This document shows positions 1-7,805 of a DNA stretch of 15,897 bases, one piece after another (position 1 is the first letter of the stretch; each line of letters opens with the position of its first letter). Both the position numbers and the translations under genes were made by a program. This stretch comes from Bacilli bacterium (GTDB lineage Bacteria; Bacillota_I; Bacilli_A; RF39; UBA660). The stretch is from the NCBI GenBank assembly GCA_028698535.1, contig JAQVDA010000008.1, positions 1 to 15,897 of the forward strand, written 5' to 3'. The notes under the pieces were generated by a model, which saw only the letters and a program-made list of their open reading frames with translations, made no database searches and was not told the DNA's origin.

Positions 1-720
1 GAATTATTTGGGATTAAAGGAACTGGTGAGTTTAATATTAACCCATTAACGAAACTTAAGCAAATCCCTGGCGTAGGCATGGCGGGATCAACGGCGGCGG
101 GTGCTATTGGCGGGGCAATCACAGGCGCAGCAGCAGGGGGTTGGGCTGGTGCGGCTGCTGGGCTATTACAAGGAGGTGCAGCCGGCGCCAAAAGTGTGCC
201 ATTTATGGGTTTAGATGAAAAAGGCAAAGGCGGCTCTGGAATGGGAGGCCTAAAATCGGGATCAACGGCTGTATTGCAAGCAGCAACAGGTGACGAAAAG
301 GCTCAGGCAGGATTTGGAGCATGGTTTAATCGGAAAACAAGTGGGGCGGTGGCTGGTGCGGCTGCTAGTAAAGCTCACCTTCAAGATGCTAAAAATGATG
401 TTGACAACGCAGAATTCCGTATGCAAAGATATGAAGGGCAGTATAAAGATATACAAATAGAAATGAGTCGTCTTGATACTGAACGCAGTATAGTAGCTCA
501 ACAATATGGTGCGAATTCTACTGAATATAGAGCGGCTGATGCTAATTATAATGCGGCTATTGCGAGGGAAAAACATATGAGAGCTACTGTGGAAGGTGCT
601 AAGGAAAATTTAGAAAAAAAGAAAAAGCAACTAGAAGCTTTGAAAAAACAAACACCAGGCAAACCAAGAAGAACTACCTATAGGGCTGGAGCTGGTGGAC
701 CTGGTTCAGGGACACCATAA
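1..720 (+). CDS. C-terminal part of a Gly/Ala-rich, coiled-coil T4SS protein (VirB6-like by position), 5' end outside window
   Basis: The reading frame is open from base 1, so the ATG at 79 is internal; 239 codons are visible. Visible residues about 24-70 are extremely rich in Gly and Ala with small-residue zipper spacing. Residues about 120-220 are charged, with heptad-like spacing suggesting a coiled coil, and the end is basic then Gly/Pro rich. No clear membrane helix remains in this part. In Gram-positive conjugation operons a large polytopic VirB6/TrbL-type protein with a long soluble tail usually precedes the PrgI gene, and this protein occupies that place 26 nt upstream of it. The VirB6 assignment therefore rests on context and composition, not on a recognised domain. 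The Gly/Ala stretch is locally GC-rich (39 of 60 bases at 121-180), unlike the rest of the window. A phage tape-measure-like or other repeat protein is an alternative, but the neighbours argue against it. Confidence 0.6.
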   Translation, partial: ELFGIKGTGEFNINPLTKLKQIPGVGMAGSTAAGAIGGAITGAAAGGWAGAAAGLLQGGAAGAKSVPFMGLDEKGKGGSGMGGLKSGSTAVLQAATGDEKAQAGFGAWFNRKTSGAVAGAAASKAHLQDAKNDVDNAEFRMQRYEGQYKDIQIEMSRLDTERSIVAQQYGANSTEYRAADANYNAAIAREKHMRATVEGAKENLEKKKKQLEALKKQTPGKPRRTTYRAGAGGPGSGTP

Positions 721-746
721 AATAGAAAGGGGAATTAAATTAGCAT

Positions 747-1067
747 ATGAATGATAGTTATTTAATACCAGCTAATACCAAAAGGGGAGCACTTATTTTT
801 AATATATTTCGTTCTGTGGATATAATATTATTTGGTACTGGTATTGCAATTACAATTGTATTATTATTAATTTTACCAACAGATAATTTTGGTTCTACAA
901 TGATAATTTTATCGCCCGCACTAATAAGTGGTGTATTGGTCGCACCTATACCAAATTATCATAATGTGTTGGTAGTATTAACAAGTATGTTAAGTTTCTA
1001 TACTAACAGACAAAGATATATATGGAAGGGTTGGTGTATGCATGAGTATTATAAAGAAGGGAAGTAA
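747..1067 (+). CDS. PrgI-family T4SS membrane protein
   Basis: This 106-residue protein has a short polar N-terminus with a Pro at residue 8, two adjacent hydrophobic segments (about 25-44 and 50-68), and a C-terminal polar stretch ending in the aromatic segment YIWKGWC. Length, two-helix topology and position directly before VirB4 match the PrgI family, small inner-membrane components of Gram-positive conjugation systems thought to sit where VirB3 does in the VirB system. The start is set by a purine-rich site (GAAAGGGG, 724-731). Its last 26 nt overlap the start of the next gene, so the two are probably translationally coupled. The exact role of PrgI proteins in the channel is poorly defined. 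Confidence 0.8.
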   Translation: MNDSYLIPANTKRGALIFNIFRSVDIILFGTGIAITIVLLLILPTDNFGSTMIILSPALISGVLVAPIPNYHNVLVVLTSMLSFYTNRQRYIWKGWCMHEYYKEGK

Positions 1068-1596
1068 ATCAAAATATACCGAAGATTATATTCCGGTTAA
1101 ATCAATTAGTAATGGCATGATTACTCTTGATAACAATATGAAAGTAACGGGTGTTAAAATAATGCCAAAAAATATTTTCATGTTAGATTCCGATGCGCAG
1201 ACTAATGTTTTAATTGGGTTTAAGAATCTTTATAATATTATTGATTATGAGTTTTGGATTATGGTGGCTGATCGACCAGTAGATATTTCGGTGTATTTAG
1301 CCCAATTACAATTATTATATAATTCAACTCAAGATCCTATAACGAGGAAGATGGTAATGGAAGATATTAATAAAGCCAATATGTTTATGAATAATAATGT
1401 TGTTGATACCGAGTATTATTTATTATTTAAGGAGAAAAACATTGATGTTATTCAAAAGCGCATAAGAACTTTGATTAATGGTCTTTCCGCGTGCGGTTTA
1501 AATAGTTTACAAACAACCAATGAAGATCTGCGCGTTATTTTAAACAACTTCCTAAATGCCGGGATGGAGACTGAGTTTGGGGCGGTGATGTCATAA
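1042..1596 (+). CDS. VirB4-like protein, N-terminal half encoded as a separate gene
   Basis: The 184-residue product lacks a Walker motif. It looks like the N-terminal domain of VirB4/TrsE/TraC ATPases: an early segment (DYIPVKSISNGMI, about 15-27) followed by a predicted beta/alpha region, then a region ending in LNNFLNAG near residues 166-173, where full-length VirB4 proteins continue into their second beta domain. Here the frame ends with TAA at 1594-1596, and the next gene's ATG starts on the last A of that stop (TAATG). Together the two products total 778 residues, a normal length for one VirB4. The ribosome site (GGAAGGG, 1024-1030) lies inside prgI. It most likely associates with the downstream ATPase to rebuild VirB4 at the cytoplasmic face of the channel. 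The family call depends partly on the neighbour. Confidence 0.72.
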   Translation: MSIIKKGSKSKYTEDYIPVKSISNGMITLDNNMKVTGVKIMPKNIFMLDSDAQTNVLIGFKNLYNIIDYEFWIMVADRPVDISVYLAQLQLLYNSTQDPITRKMVMEDINKANMFMNNNVVDTEYYLLFKEKNIDVIQKRIRTLINGLSACGLNSLQTTNEDLRVILNNFLNAGMETEFGAVMS

Positions 1597-3380
1597 TGAA
1601 TTTTAAAAGTCAATTAGCTCCGAAAGGATTACAATTTAACCCTGGAGACTTTGTTGTTAGTGATAAATATGCGACAATACTTTCAGTAATATCGTATCCC
1701 AAGTTTATCGCTCCAGGATTCTTATCTGGTCTAACTAGTATGTCGGGAATAAAATTAGTAATAAAACATATTCCTGTGCCTTTTGGTACCATGGCTAAAA
1801 TGTTAAATAAAGAAATTGCTGATTTAAAAGCCCGTTATCAAGAGGAAAAAGATAAAACTATTCAGGAACGTATTAGGCAAGATGTTGATTCATTAGAAAC
1901 CTTCATTTCGATGTTGACCGCAACCCAAGCGAGAATATTTGACTTTCAAATGCATCTTATGTTAGTTGGAAATTCTAGAGAAGACTTGGAAAATAAAAAG
2001 TTACAACTTAAGAACTATTTAGATGCGATGGGTTTAAGGGCAATTCCACTGCGCTTTGAACAAGAAAAGGTATTTAAGTCAATTATTCCTATCTTTGAAA
2101 GTCAAGACATAGAACAACGAATTGGCACCCCAATTCCTTCTGTGACGATGGCCGCTATGTATCCATTTATCTTTGATAGTATCAAAGATGAAGGTTTATC
2201 CACTTTACTAGGAGTTGATTTTTCAGGCGGTGTCATATTATTTAATCAGTTTTTATACCAAATTAAAAAGGAACATAACCGCGTTAACGCTAATATGATT
2301 ATTCTTGGTACTACTGGTAGTGGTAAATCAACAGCGGCTAAATTATTGCTCCGTAATCATATTCGTAATAAATACCAGATTGTGGCTATTGATCCAGAAG
2401 GGGAAATAGAGGAGATGACCAACCTTTATGGCGGCGATTTTATTGATTTAGGTAAAGGTGGCGAATTTGGTATGGTTAACCCCCTAGAGATAATTACTGA
2501 TGCTGATGAAGATGAGTTAAAACAAGGATTAGGTTATACGATTCTCACCAAAACCCTACAGTTTTTAAAAGCATTTATGCGTTATTATGATCCTTCAATT
2601 CAAGAAGATGTTTTAACCTTATTTAGTGAAATGGTTCAGGATACCTACCGTCGATTTGGGATTGATTTTAATACTGATTTTAGTACTTTTACCTCGAAAG
2701 ATTATCCGACATTTAAGGATGTGTATGCTACTATTAAAGGTAAATTAGTATCTATGACTGAAAAGACTCATGAACGTAATATTATGGAAATGTTAGAGTT
2801 GAAAATAAGGCCTCTTACAAAGGAGCTAAAATATTATTTTGATGGTCACACTACGATTGAAGCTGAGAGTGATTTTATTGTTTTTAATATTAAGGAATTA
2901 ATGAATGCTGATACTAATATTCGTAACGCATTATTCTTTAATGTGTTAAAATATGCTTGGGGTTTATGTTTAGATAAAGATGTTAACACTGTTTTATCAG
3001 TAGATGAAGCCCATGTATTATTAAGTGGTAATAACGTTTTGGGGGCTGAGTTTTTAGCTCAAGTTCAAAGAAGAGCCCGTAAATATAATACTGGCACGAT
3101 TATCATTACTCAACAACCAAGTGATTTCAGCGATGCTGGAATAATAACCCAAGGTAAAGCTATTTTTGATAATGCTTCATATTATCTTGTCATGGGTCTT
3201 AAGAAGCAAGCAGTTGATGATTTGTCTAAATTAATTGATTTAAATGATAACGAGAAGGAAAGTATTAAAAGATTTGATCAAGGGGCTGCCCTTTTTGTCT
3301 GTGGTTCAAAGCGGATGACTATACGTATAATTGTAACGGAGGCAGAATTAGAATCATTTGGTAGTGGCGGTGGTCTATAA
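1596..3380 (+). CDS. virB4: VirB4-family T4SS ATPase (ATPase half)
   Basis: This 594-residue protein is the motor ATPase of the type IV secretion/conjugation channel. Visible motifs are Walker A GTTGSGKST (238-246), IDPEGE (265-270), Walker B VLSVDEAH (466-473), an arginine-rich motif RRARKYNTG (492-500) and ITQQPSDF (504-511), all in the order expected for VirB4/TraC. The first about 60 residues resemble the second beta domain of VirB4 (the stretch around TILSVISYPKFIAPGFL), so the gene begins mid-protein compared with usual family members. The missing N-terminal domain is the preceding gene. Its start codon overlaps the preceding stop (TAATG) and no independent strong ribosome site is visible, so reinitiation or coupling is likely. 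In its own frame the reading is closed by a TGA at 1572-1574, which leaves little room for a frameshift fusion. All catalytic motifs are intact. Confidence 0.92.
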   Translation: MNFKSQLAPKGLQFNPGDFVVSDKYATILSVISYPKFIAPGFLSGLTSMSGIKLVIKHIPVPFGTMAKMLNKEIADLKARYQEEKDKTIQERIRQDVDSLETFISMLTATQARIFDFQMHLMLVGNSREDLENKKLQLKNYLDAMGLRAIPLRFEQEKVFKSIIPIFESQDIEQRIGTPIPSVTMAAMYPFIFDSIKDEGLSTLLGVDFSGGVILFNQFLYQIKKEHNRVNANMIILGTTGSGKSTAAKLLLRNHIRNKYQIVAIDPEGEIEEMTNLYGGDFIDLGKGGEFGMVNPLEIITDADEDELKQGLGYTILTKTLQFLKAFMRYYDPSIQEDVLTLFSEMVQDTYRRFGIDFNTDFSTFTSKDYPTFKDVYATIKGKLVSMTEKTHERNIMEMLELKIRPLTKELKYYFDGHTTIEAESDFIVFNIKELMNADTNIRNALFFNVLKYAWGLCLDKDVNTVLSVDEAHVLLSGNNVLGAEFLAQVQRRARKYNTGTIIITQQPSDFSDAGIITQGKAIFDNASYYLVMGLKKQAVDDLSKLIDLNDNEKESIKRFDQGAALFVCGSKRMTIRIIVTEAELESFGSGGGL

Positions 3381-3403
3381 TAGTTTAAAGGTGGTAATAA
3401 ACA

Positions 3404-4741
3404 ATGGATGATATGGGAAAAGTAGTTAAAGCCATTAAATTTGCAAAAAAAATTCCGCCGTGGTTATGGCCAATTATTGGCAAGGTGGTCTTGATTTTAA
3501 GTTTTATTCTTCTTATTACGGCCATAATAGCCCCAATTGCTAACATCTTAGGGGTAAATCATGCATTAGGGGCAGAAGGCTATATCGTTGGCTTGGATTA
3601 TGATGTTGATCCTAATAGTGATGAAGGTAAATTTTATCAACGGGTTTTAGCCGCTCGCAATAAAATACATGAAGAAAAAAAGGTGACTATTCCCGCTCAA
3701 TTAATTGGAGCCACTTATACAATAACTAATAAATATAATAGGAATTTTACTTATAATGATATGGATACAAACTTAATTGAAACTTTAGCTAATTGGATGG
3801 TTATTGAAGGAACCAAAATTATATGTACAAAATATGGTGAGGAGACGGAAGAGGAAGAGGAATACACGCCATCACCCCCTTCTGTAGACCCAGGTCATAA
3901 GCGAACCTCATTTGATATCTTTAAGAATGATAAGGCATTAAGAAGGCTTAATAGTAGTAAAGCGGTAGTAGATACAAAATCATTTAGTTCCTTTGAACCC
4001 AATGAGATTCTAACATGTCCGGTTGGTTATGAAGAGACTGAAAGATATACTATTTATGATGTATCGCGCGATAATTACTTTGAAAAGATAAAAACCGAAT
4101 ATATTTCGATGGTATTACCTAATAAAGCCGATGTAATATCTGGTGATGAATTTGTTGAAGAAATAGAGTGGATTGAAAATCAATTTTGTTATATCTTTGA
4201 CTGTAATAATGAATTTGAATATTCTCTTGGTGAAATGCCGCCAGAAATTATGGGGATATGGCAATTACCAGTATTGTCCTGTCGGGTTAGTTCTGATTGC
4301 GGTATAAGGCGGGATCCTCAATCATGGGAATGGAAGATGCACCATGGTTTAGATATTGTGCCACCCGCTGATAAAGACCCAACTATTCATGCTGTGGCTG
4401 ATGGAACAGTTGTAAAAGTGGTAGCGAAATATCCTAACTTTCGAGTAGACGCGTATGGATATGGTAATCATATAACCATTCGTCATGATATTGAGGGTAA
4501 AACATATTATAGCCTTTATGCTCATTTAAAAAGCGTTAATCCGACTATTAAAATTGGTGAATTTGTCTCCGCGTTTGCTCCAATTGGTATTATGGGGACA
4601 AGTGGATATTCAACTGGCGTCCATTTACATTTAGAAATTAGAGAGGGCAAAAACCTCTACGAAGCAGCAATGTGTTTAAATGATATTTATCAGCCGCATT
4701 GTAGTGGTTCCATTCGTTCTTGTTCAGAGGTTATTAAATAG
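3404..4741 (+). CDS. Membrane-anchored M23 (LytM-type) peptidase of the T4SS operon
   Basis: The 445-residue protein has an N-terminal basic segment, one transmembrane helix (about 26-49), a long extracellular region of no recognised family (about 60-285, with an acidic Glu/Pro-rich linker at 147-163) and a C-terminal M23 zinc peptidase domain. The M23 residues are present: His313 and Asp317 (HxxxD, in HHGLD), His374 (YAHL), and His407/His409 (HLHLE). M23 enzymes cut peptidoglycan cross-bridges or stems. Here it probably opens the wall for the secretion channel, the job done by VirB1-like or CHAP enzymes in other Gram-positive systems. The ribosome site is AAAGGTGG (3387-3394); an internal ATG at 3413 is a possible alternative start. 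Nine cysteines lie in the extracellular part (141, 205, 262, 267, 293, 299, 424, 433, 440), which is unusual for a Firmicutes exoprotein. Confidence 0.9.
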   Translation: MDDMGKVVKAIKFAKKIPPWLWPIIGKVVLILSFILLITAIIAPIANILGVNHALGAEGYIVGLDYDVDPNSDEGKFYQRVLAARNKIHEEKKVTIPAQLIGATYTITNKYNRNFTYNDMDTNLIETLANWMVIEGTKIICTKYGEETEEEEEYTPSPPSVDPGHKRTSFDIFKNDKALRRLNSSKAVVDTKSFSSFEPNEILTCPVGYEETERYTIYDVSRDNYFEKIKTEYISMVLPNKADVISGDEFVEEIEWIENQFCYIFDCNNEFEYSLGEMPPEIMGIWQLPVLSCRVSSDCGIRRDPQSWEWKMHHGLDIVPPADKDPTIHAVADGTVVKVVAKYPNFRVDAYGYGNHITIRHDIEGKTYYSLYAHLKSVNPTIKIGEFVSAFAPIGIMGTSGYSTGVHLHLEIREGKNLYEAAMCLNDIYQPHCSGSIRSCSEVIK

Positions 4742-4754
4742 GGAGGTTTTATTG

Positions 4755-6788
4755 ATGAAATTTAGAGCAGAACCAAAGGATATATTAATATTTATATTAT
4801 TTGCTATTTTGTTATTATATTTAGTGGCCATTGGTATTTTAAATTTTGTTGCTTTTGCGGAAACAGGAGTTTCATATGGTTTTAATCCTTTTCCCGCTTT
4901 CCGTGGTGATTATTTATATCCCACAATAGTTTTCTATCTAATTATTTTGATTGTTATTATGTTTAGTGTTGGCTCTTATTTCTTTGATCGTGAAAAAGGA
5001 TTTGGTTTAATTACTAATAAAAGTGATAAGGGATATTCGCGTTGGGCAAAACCAGCCGAAGTGAAAAAGTTTTTAAAGAGGATTATTGCGAGTGATAATA
5101 ATTTTAATTATGGTGGGGTACCGATAATTAGTGACGGTGAAGAAATATGGGTTGATGATGGGGAACCACATAGTTTAATTATTGGAACTACAGGGAGCGG
5201 AAAAACGAGACGTTTTGCGCATCCGTTAATTCAAATTTTAGCCAAAAAGGGTGAATCACTTATTGCGACTGACCCAAAGGCGGAATTATATCAGCATAAT
5301 GCCGGCTTATTATTGGAGAAAGGCTATAAGATAGTTATTATAAATTTACGTGATCCACAAGAGGGTAATGCTTGGAATCCTTTAAATTTACCTTATCAGT
5401 TGTATAAAAGTGGTAATCAAGATAAGGCAAATGAATTACTAGATGATCTAGCGGTTAATATCTTATATGAGGAAAACCCTGGTAATGCCGATCCTTTTTG
5501 GGAGAAAACGTCCGCCGATTATTTTTCTGGGTTAGCTTTGGCTCTCTTTGAAGACGCTAAAGAAGAAGAAATAAACTTAAATAGTATTAATTTAATGTCA
5601 ACGGTAGGTGAAGAACCCTTTGGTGGTTCAACTTATATTAAGGAATATTTTGCGACTAAGGATCCCGCGAAACCTTCTTATACGAGTGTGGCAAGTGCCC
5701 TATTTGCGCCAAGTGAAACAAAAGGAAGTATTTTATCGGTATTTAAACAAAAAATAAGATTATTTTCCGCTCGTGAAAGACTATCAGAGATGTTATCTTA
5801 TAGTGATTTTAATATGTATGATATTGGGAGAGAAAAAACGGCGGTCTTTATTATTATTCAAGATGAGAAAAAAACCTATCACCCGTTAGCAACCATTTTT
5901 GTTAAGCAATGCTATGAAGCGCTTATTGATGTAGCCCAACAAAATGGTGGTAAGTTACCAGTTAGAACTAATTTTGTCCTAGATGAATTTGCTAATATGC
6001 CACCTCTAAAAGATATAACAACAATGATAACCGCTGCACGTAGTAGATTAATAAGGTTTAATTTAATTATTCAAAACTTTGCCCAATTAAATCAAGTTTA
6101 TGGTAAGGAAAACGCCGAAACAATTAAAGGTAATTGTGCTAACCTAATTTATCTTTTAAGTAGTGAGCTAACTGCGTTAAAAGAAATTAGTGAATTGTGT
6201 GGCGAAGTTAAATCAAAAGATAAAGATAATAAAGGTCAAACCAAACCGTTAATTACCGTTAGTGAATTACAGACTTTGAAAATGGGTGAAGTTATTATTA
6301 ATAAACACCGTTTACACCCGTTTAAAACTAAATTTCCTGATTTAAGTGCATATTCCTTTTCTAAAAAGAAATATGAGAAGGGTCGTTTTCCCGTTCGTGA
6401 TATGCGAAAAATTGAATTATTTGATTTGAAAGAATTTGTAAAAACTAAAAAAAGAGATAAGTTGTTTGAAATGTTAGATAGCGGTAATACGCCGCCACCA
6501 ATTCCACCAAGACGGATGGATTTTAATGTTGATGAGCTAGTTAAAAAAATAGACGCTAAAATAGCGGCCTTAGAAGAAGAGGAACAAAAGGAACAAGCTC
6601 AGAAAAAAACATCACCATTATCATCGGTTGATGATACTAAAAAGAAAGAAACCAAGAAGCAGCAAGCATTTAAGCCGGGGGTTAGTGATACTAAGGAAAC
6701 TAAAAAACCATTAATTTATTTTGATGAAGATGATACGCCTGAAGATGATGAGGATCATTTCTTTGATGATTTTTTTGATGATGAATAG
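4755..6788 (+). CDS. virD4: VirD4/TraG-type coupling protein (T4CP)
   Basis: This is a 677-residue ATPase that recruits substrate to the type IV channel. Two N-terminal membrane helices (about 9-33 and 53-74) precede Walker A GTTGSGKT (144-151), DPKAELY (173-179) and Walker B FVLDEFANMP (407-416), followed by the conserved helix with ARSR and a QNFAQL motif (440-445). This is the TraG/VirD4 pattern. The start at 4755 follows a strong GGGAGG (4741-4746) whose first G is the last base of the previous TAG. The frame is open upstream to an ATG at 4680, but that start would overlap the previous gene and has no comparable site. After the ATPase core comes a Pro segment (580-586), a Lys/Glu-rich low-complexity region (about 605-650) and an extremely acidic end (residues about 656-677, mostly Asp/Glu with a few Phe). 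The acidic tail may bind partners or substrate. Confidence 0.93.
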   Translation: MKFRAEPKDILIFILFAILLLYLVAIGILNFVAFAETGVSYGFNPFPAFRGDYLYPTIVFYLIILIVIMFSVGSYFFDREKGFGLITNKSDKGYSRWAKPAEVKKFLKRIIASDNNFNYGGVPIISDGEEIWVDDGEPHSLIIGTTGSGKTRRFAHPLIQILAKKGESLIATDPKAELYQHNAGLLLEKGYKIVIINLRDPQEGNAWNPLNLPYQLYKSGNQDKANELLDDLAVNILYEENPGNADPFWEKTSADYFSGLALALFEDAKEEEINLNSINLMSTVGEEPFGGSTYIKEYFATKDPAKPSYTSVASALFAPSETKGSILSVFKQKIRLFSARERLSEMLSYSDFNMYDIGREKTAVFIIIQDEKKTYHPLATIFVKQCYEALIDVAQQNGGKLPVRTNFVLDEFANMPPLKDITTMITAARSRLIRFNLIIQNFAQLNQVYGKENAETIKGNCANLIYLLSSELTALKEISELCGEVKSKDKDNKGQTKPLITVSELQTLKMGEVIINKHRLHPFKTKFPDLSAYSFSKKKYEKGRFPVRDMRKIELFDLKEFVKTKKRDKLFEMLDSGNTPPPIPPRRMDFNVDELVKKIDAKIAALEEEEQKEQAQKKTSPLSSVDDTKKKETKKQQAFKPGVSDTKETKKPLIYFDEDDTPEDDEDHFFDDFFDDE

Positions 6789-6814
6789 GTTTATAAATTA
6801 AGGAAGGTGGTTGG

Positions 6815-7699
6815 ATGAAATTAAGTGAAAATAAAGAAGTTGTCATAATTATTGGCATAATGGTTTTATTTGCGATTATTGTTATTACTTATTCGTTATT
6901 AACGGGCAATATTAAACCCAATTTGAACAAGGAGCCGAATAATAATCATAATAACAATTCCAACGATAATAACAATAATAATAATGATTTAATTAATGGA
7001 GAGTTACGGGAAAAATATTTCATTTGCGAGAATAAAACAGCCAATGAAGTTGTTTATGTGGCGACGACTTGTTATATTAAGATAAATAATACTAGTTATG
7101 ATGAATATACTATTAATTTAATTCAACTTAATTTAGATGGTGAAAAAGCCGATAATATCAATAAAGTTTTAAAGAATGATTTTGAAAGGTTAATAAATGA
7201 GGTTACTTTTGATAAAAATAATGATAAATTGAGTTTTCAATCAATTACTTATAATGAATTTATTTATTATAATAATAAAGATATTGTAACCATAATATTA
7301 AAATACGAAACGGCCGCCGCGCAGCAGGAACACCTTTTTATTCCACCCTATACAGTTTACAATGTTGATAAGCAAACTGGAAAAATAATGACGAAAGATG
7401 AAGTGCTAAAATATAGTAAAGTTAATATAAATCAGCAGCTAGGAATGGTTAAATCTACTATCAAACATCTTTATCTAGAAGTGTTTGACTATGATTTAGA
7501 TCATCCGGAGGCTTCAGAAAAAATTAATAATTATATTAACAAACTTAATATTACTAACTTTGATAGTGCCTATATTAATTCTAAGGGGGAGTTAGAAGTG
7601 ATTATTCGTTTACCGATGCCTGATTGGCCTGATTTAGCTCCTTTCCCGATTACCATTGGCCCTAATTATGTCGGTTATAAACCAGAAATGCCGTTCTAA
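6815..7699 (+). CDS. Membrane-anchored extracellular protein with Asn-rich linker, possibly DUF3298/RsiV-like fold
   Basis: The 294-residue protein has one N-terminal transmembrane helix (about 8-30), an Asn-dominated linker (about 40-58, a run of AAT/AAC codons) and an extracellular domain of about 230 residues. The domain has the order of elements seen in DUF4163/DUF3298 proteins: a stretch like INKVLKNDFERLINE, a beta segment, then YNVDKQTGKIMTKDEVLKY (179-197), close in form to the yNiDl-tGk-lt-dl segment of that family. This is a pattern impression, not a firm match. The strong ribosome site AGGAAGGTGG (6801-6810) lies 26 nt after virD4, so it is co-transcribed with the secretion genes and is probably an accessory surface factor. 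Two extracellular cysteines (71 and 86) could form a disulfide. The gene has no recognised function. Confidence 0.7.
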   Translation: MKLSENKEVVIIIGIMVLFAIIVITYSLLTGNIKPNLNKEPNNNHNNNSNDNNNNNNDLINGELREKYFICENKTANEVVYVATTCYIKINNTSYDEYTINLIQLNLDGEKADNINKVLKNDFERLINEVTFDKNNDKLSFQSITYNEFIYYNNKDIVTIILKYETAAAQQEHLFIPPYTVYNVDKQTGKIMTKDEVLKYSKVNINQQLGMVKSTIKHLYLEVFDYDLDHPEASEKINNYINKLNITNFDSAYINSKGELEVIIRLPMPDWPDLAPFPITIGPNYVGYKPEMPF

Positions 7700-7757
7700 T
7701 ATAGGCAAACAATAATACTAGGAAGATGATATATTTTAAATTAACTACCTTATAATT

Positions 7758-7805
7758 TATCGGTATCATATAATACCTTAGGAGGGTTATCGATGGATAC
7801 CGATA
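7758..7805 (+). repeat. 10-bp perfect inverted repeat flanking the rhodanese ribosome site and start codon
   Basis: TATCGGTATC at 7758-7767 is the exact reverse complement of GATACCGATA at 7796-7805. The 28-nt loop contains the Shine-Dalgarno GGAGGG (7781-7786), and the ATG (7793-7795) abuts the 3' arm. A competing short pairing, GGTAT (7762-7766) with ATACC (7773-7777), lies inside the 5' half. It could be an mRNA hairpin or a DNA operator. A 10-bp match at this spacing is roughly what chance could give once in a window this long and AT-rich, so function is unproven. A TATAAT at 7751-7756 or 7769-7774 might serve as a -10, but no good -35 is visible. Confidence 0.45.

Noticed and set aside
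262..576. Opposite-strand open frame over the first gene, and similar frames opposite rmuC, uppP, trpS, gatA and gatB
   Set aside because: No ribosome sites and no protein-like composition; they mirror the coding bias of the real genes.
79..720. ATG at 79 as the true start of the first gene
   Set aside because: The frame is open to base 1 with no stop, the upstream residues look coding, and no ribosome site precedes 79; the gene begins outside the window.
1560..1610. Programmed frameshift joining the two VirB4 parts
   Set aside because: No slippery heptamer or downstream structure is seen and the TAATG overlap already explains coupled synthesis.
4680..4754. Upstream start (4680) for virD4
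   Set aside because: It would overlap the M23 gene by about 60 nt and lacks a ribosome site; the ATG at 4755 follows GGGAGG.
6935..6990. AAT-rich tract as a CRISPR or tandem repeat array
   Set aside because: It is a low-complexity Asn codon run within a coding frame; no spaced identical repeats occur here or elsewhere in the window.
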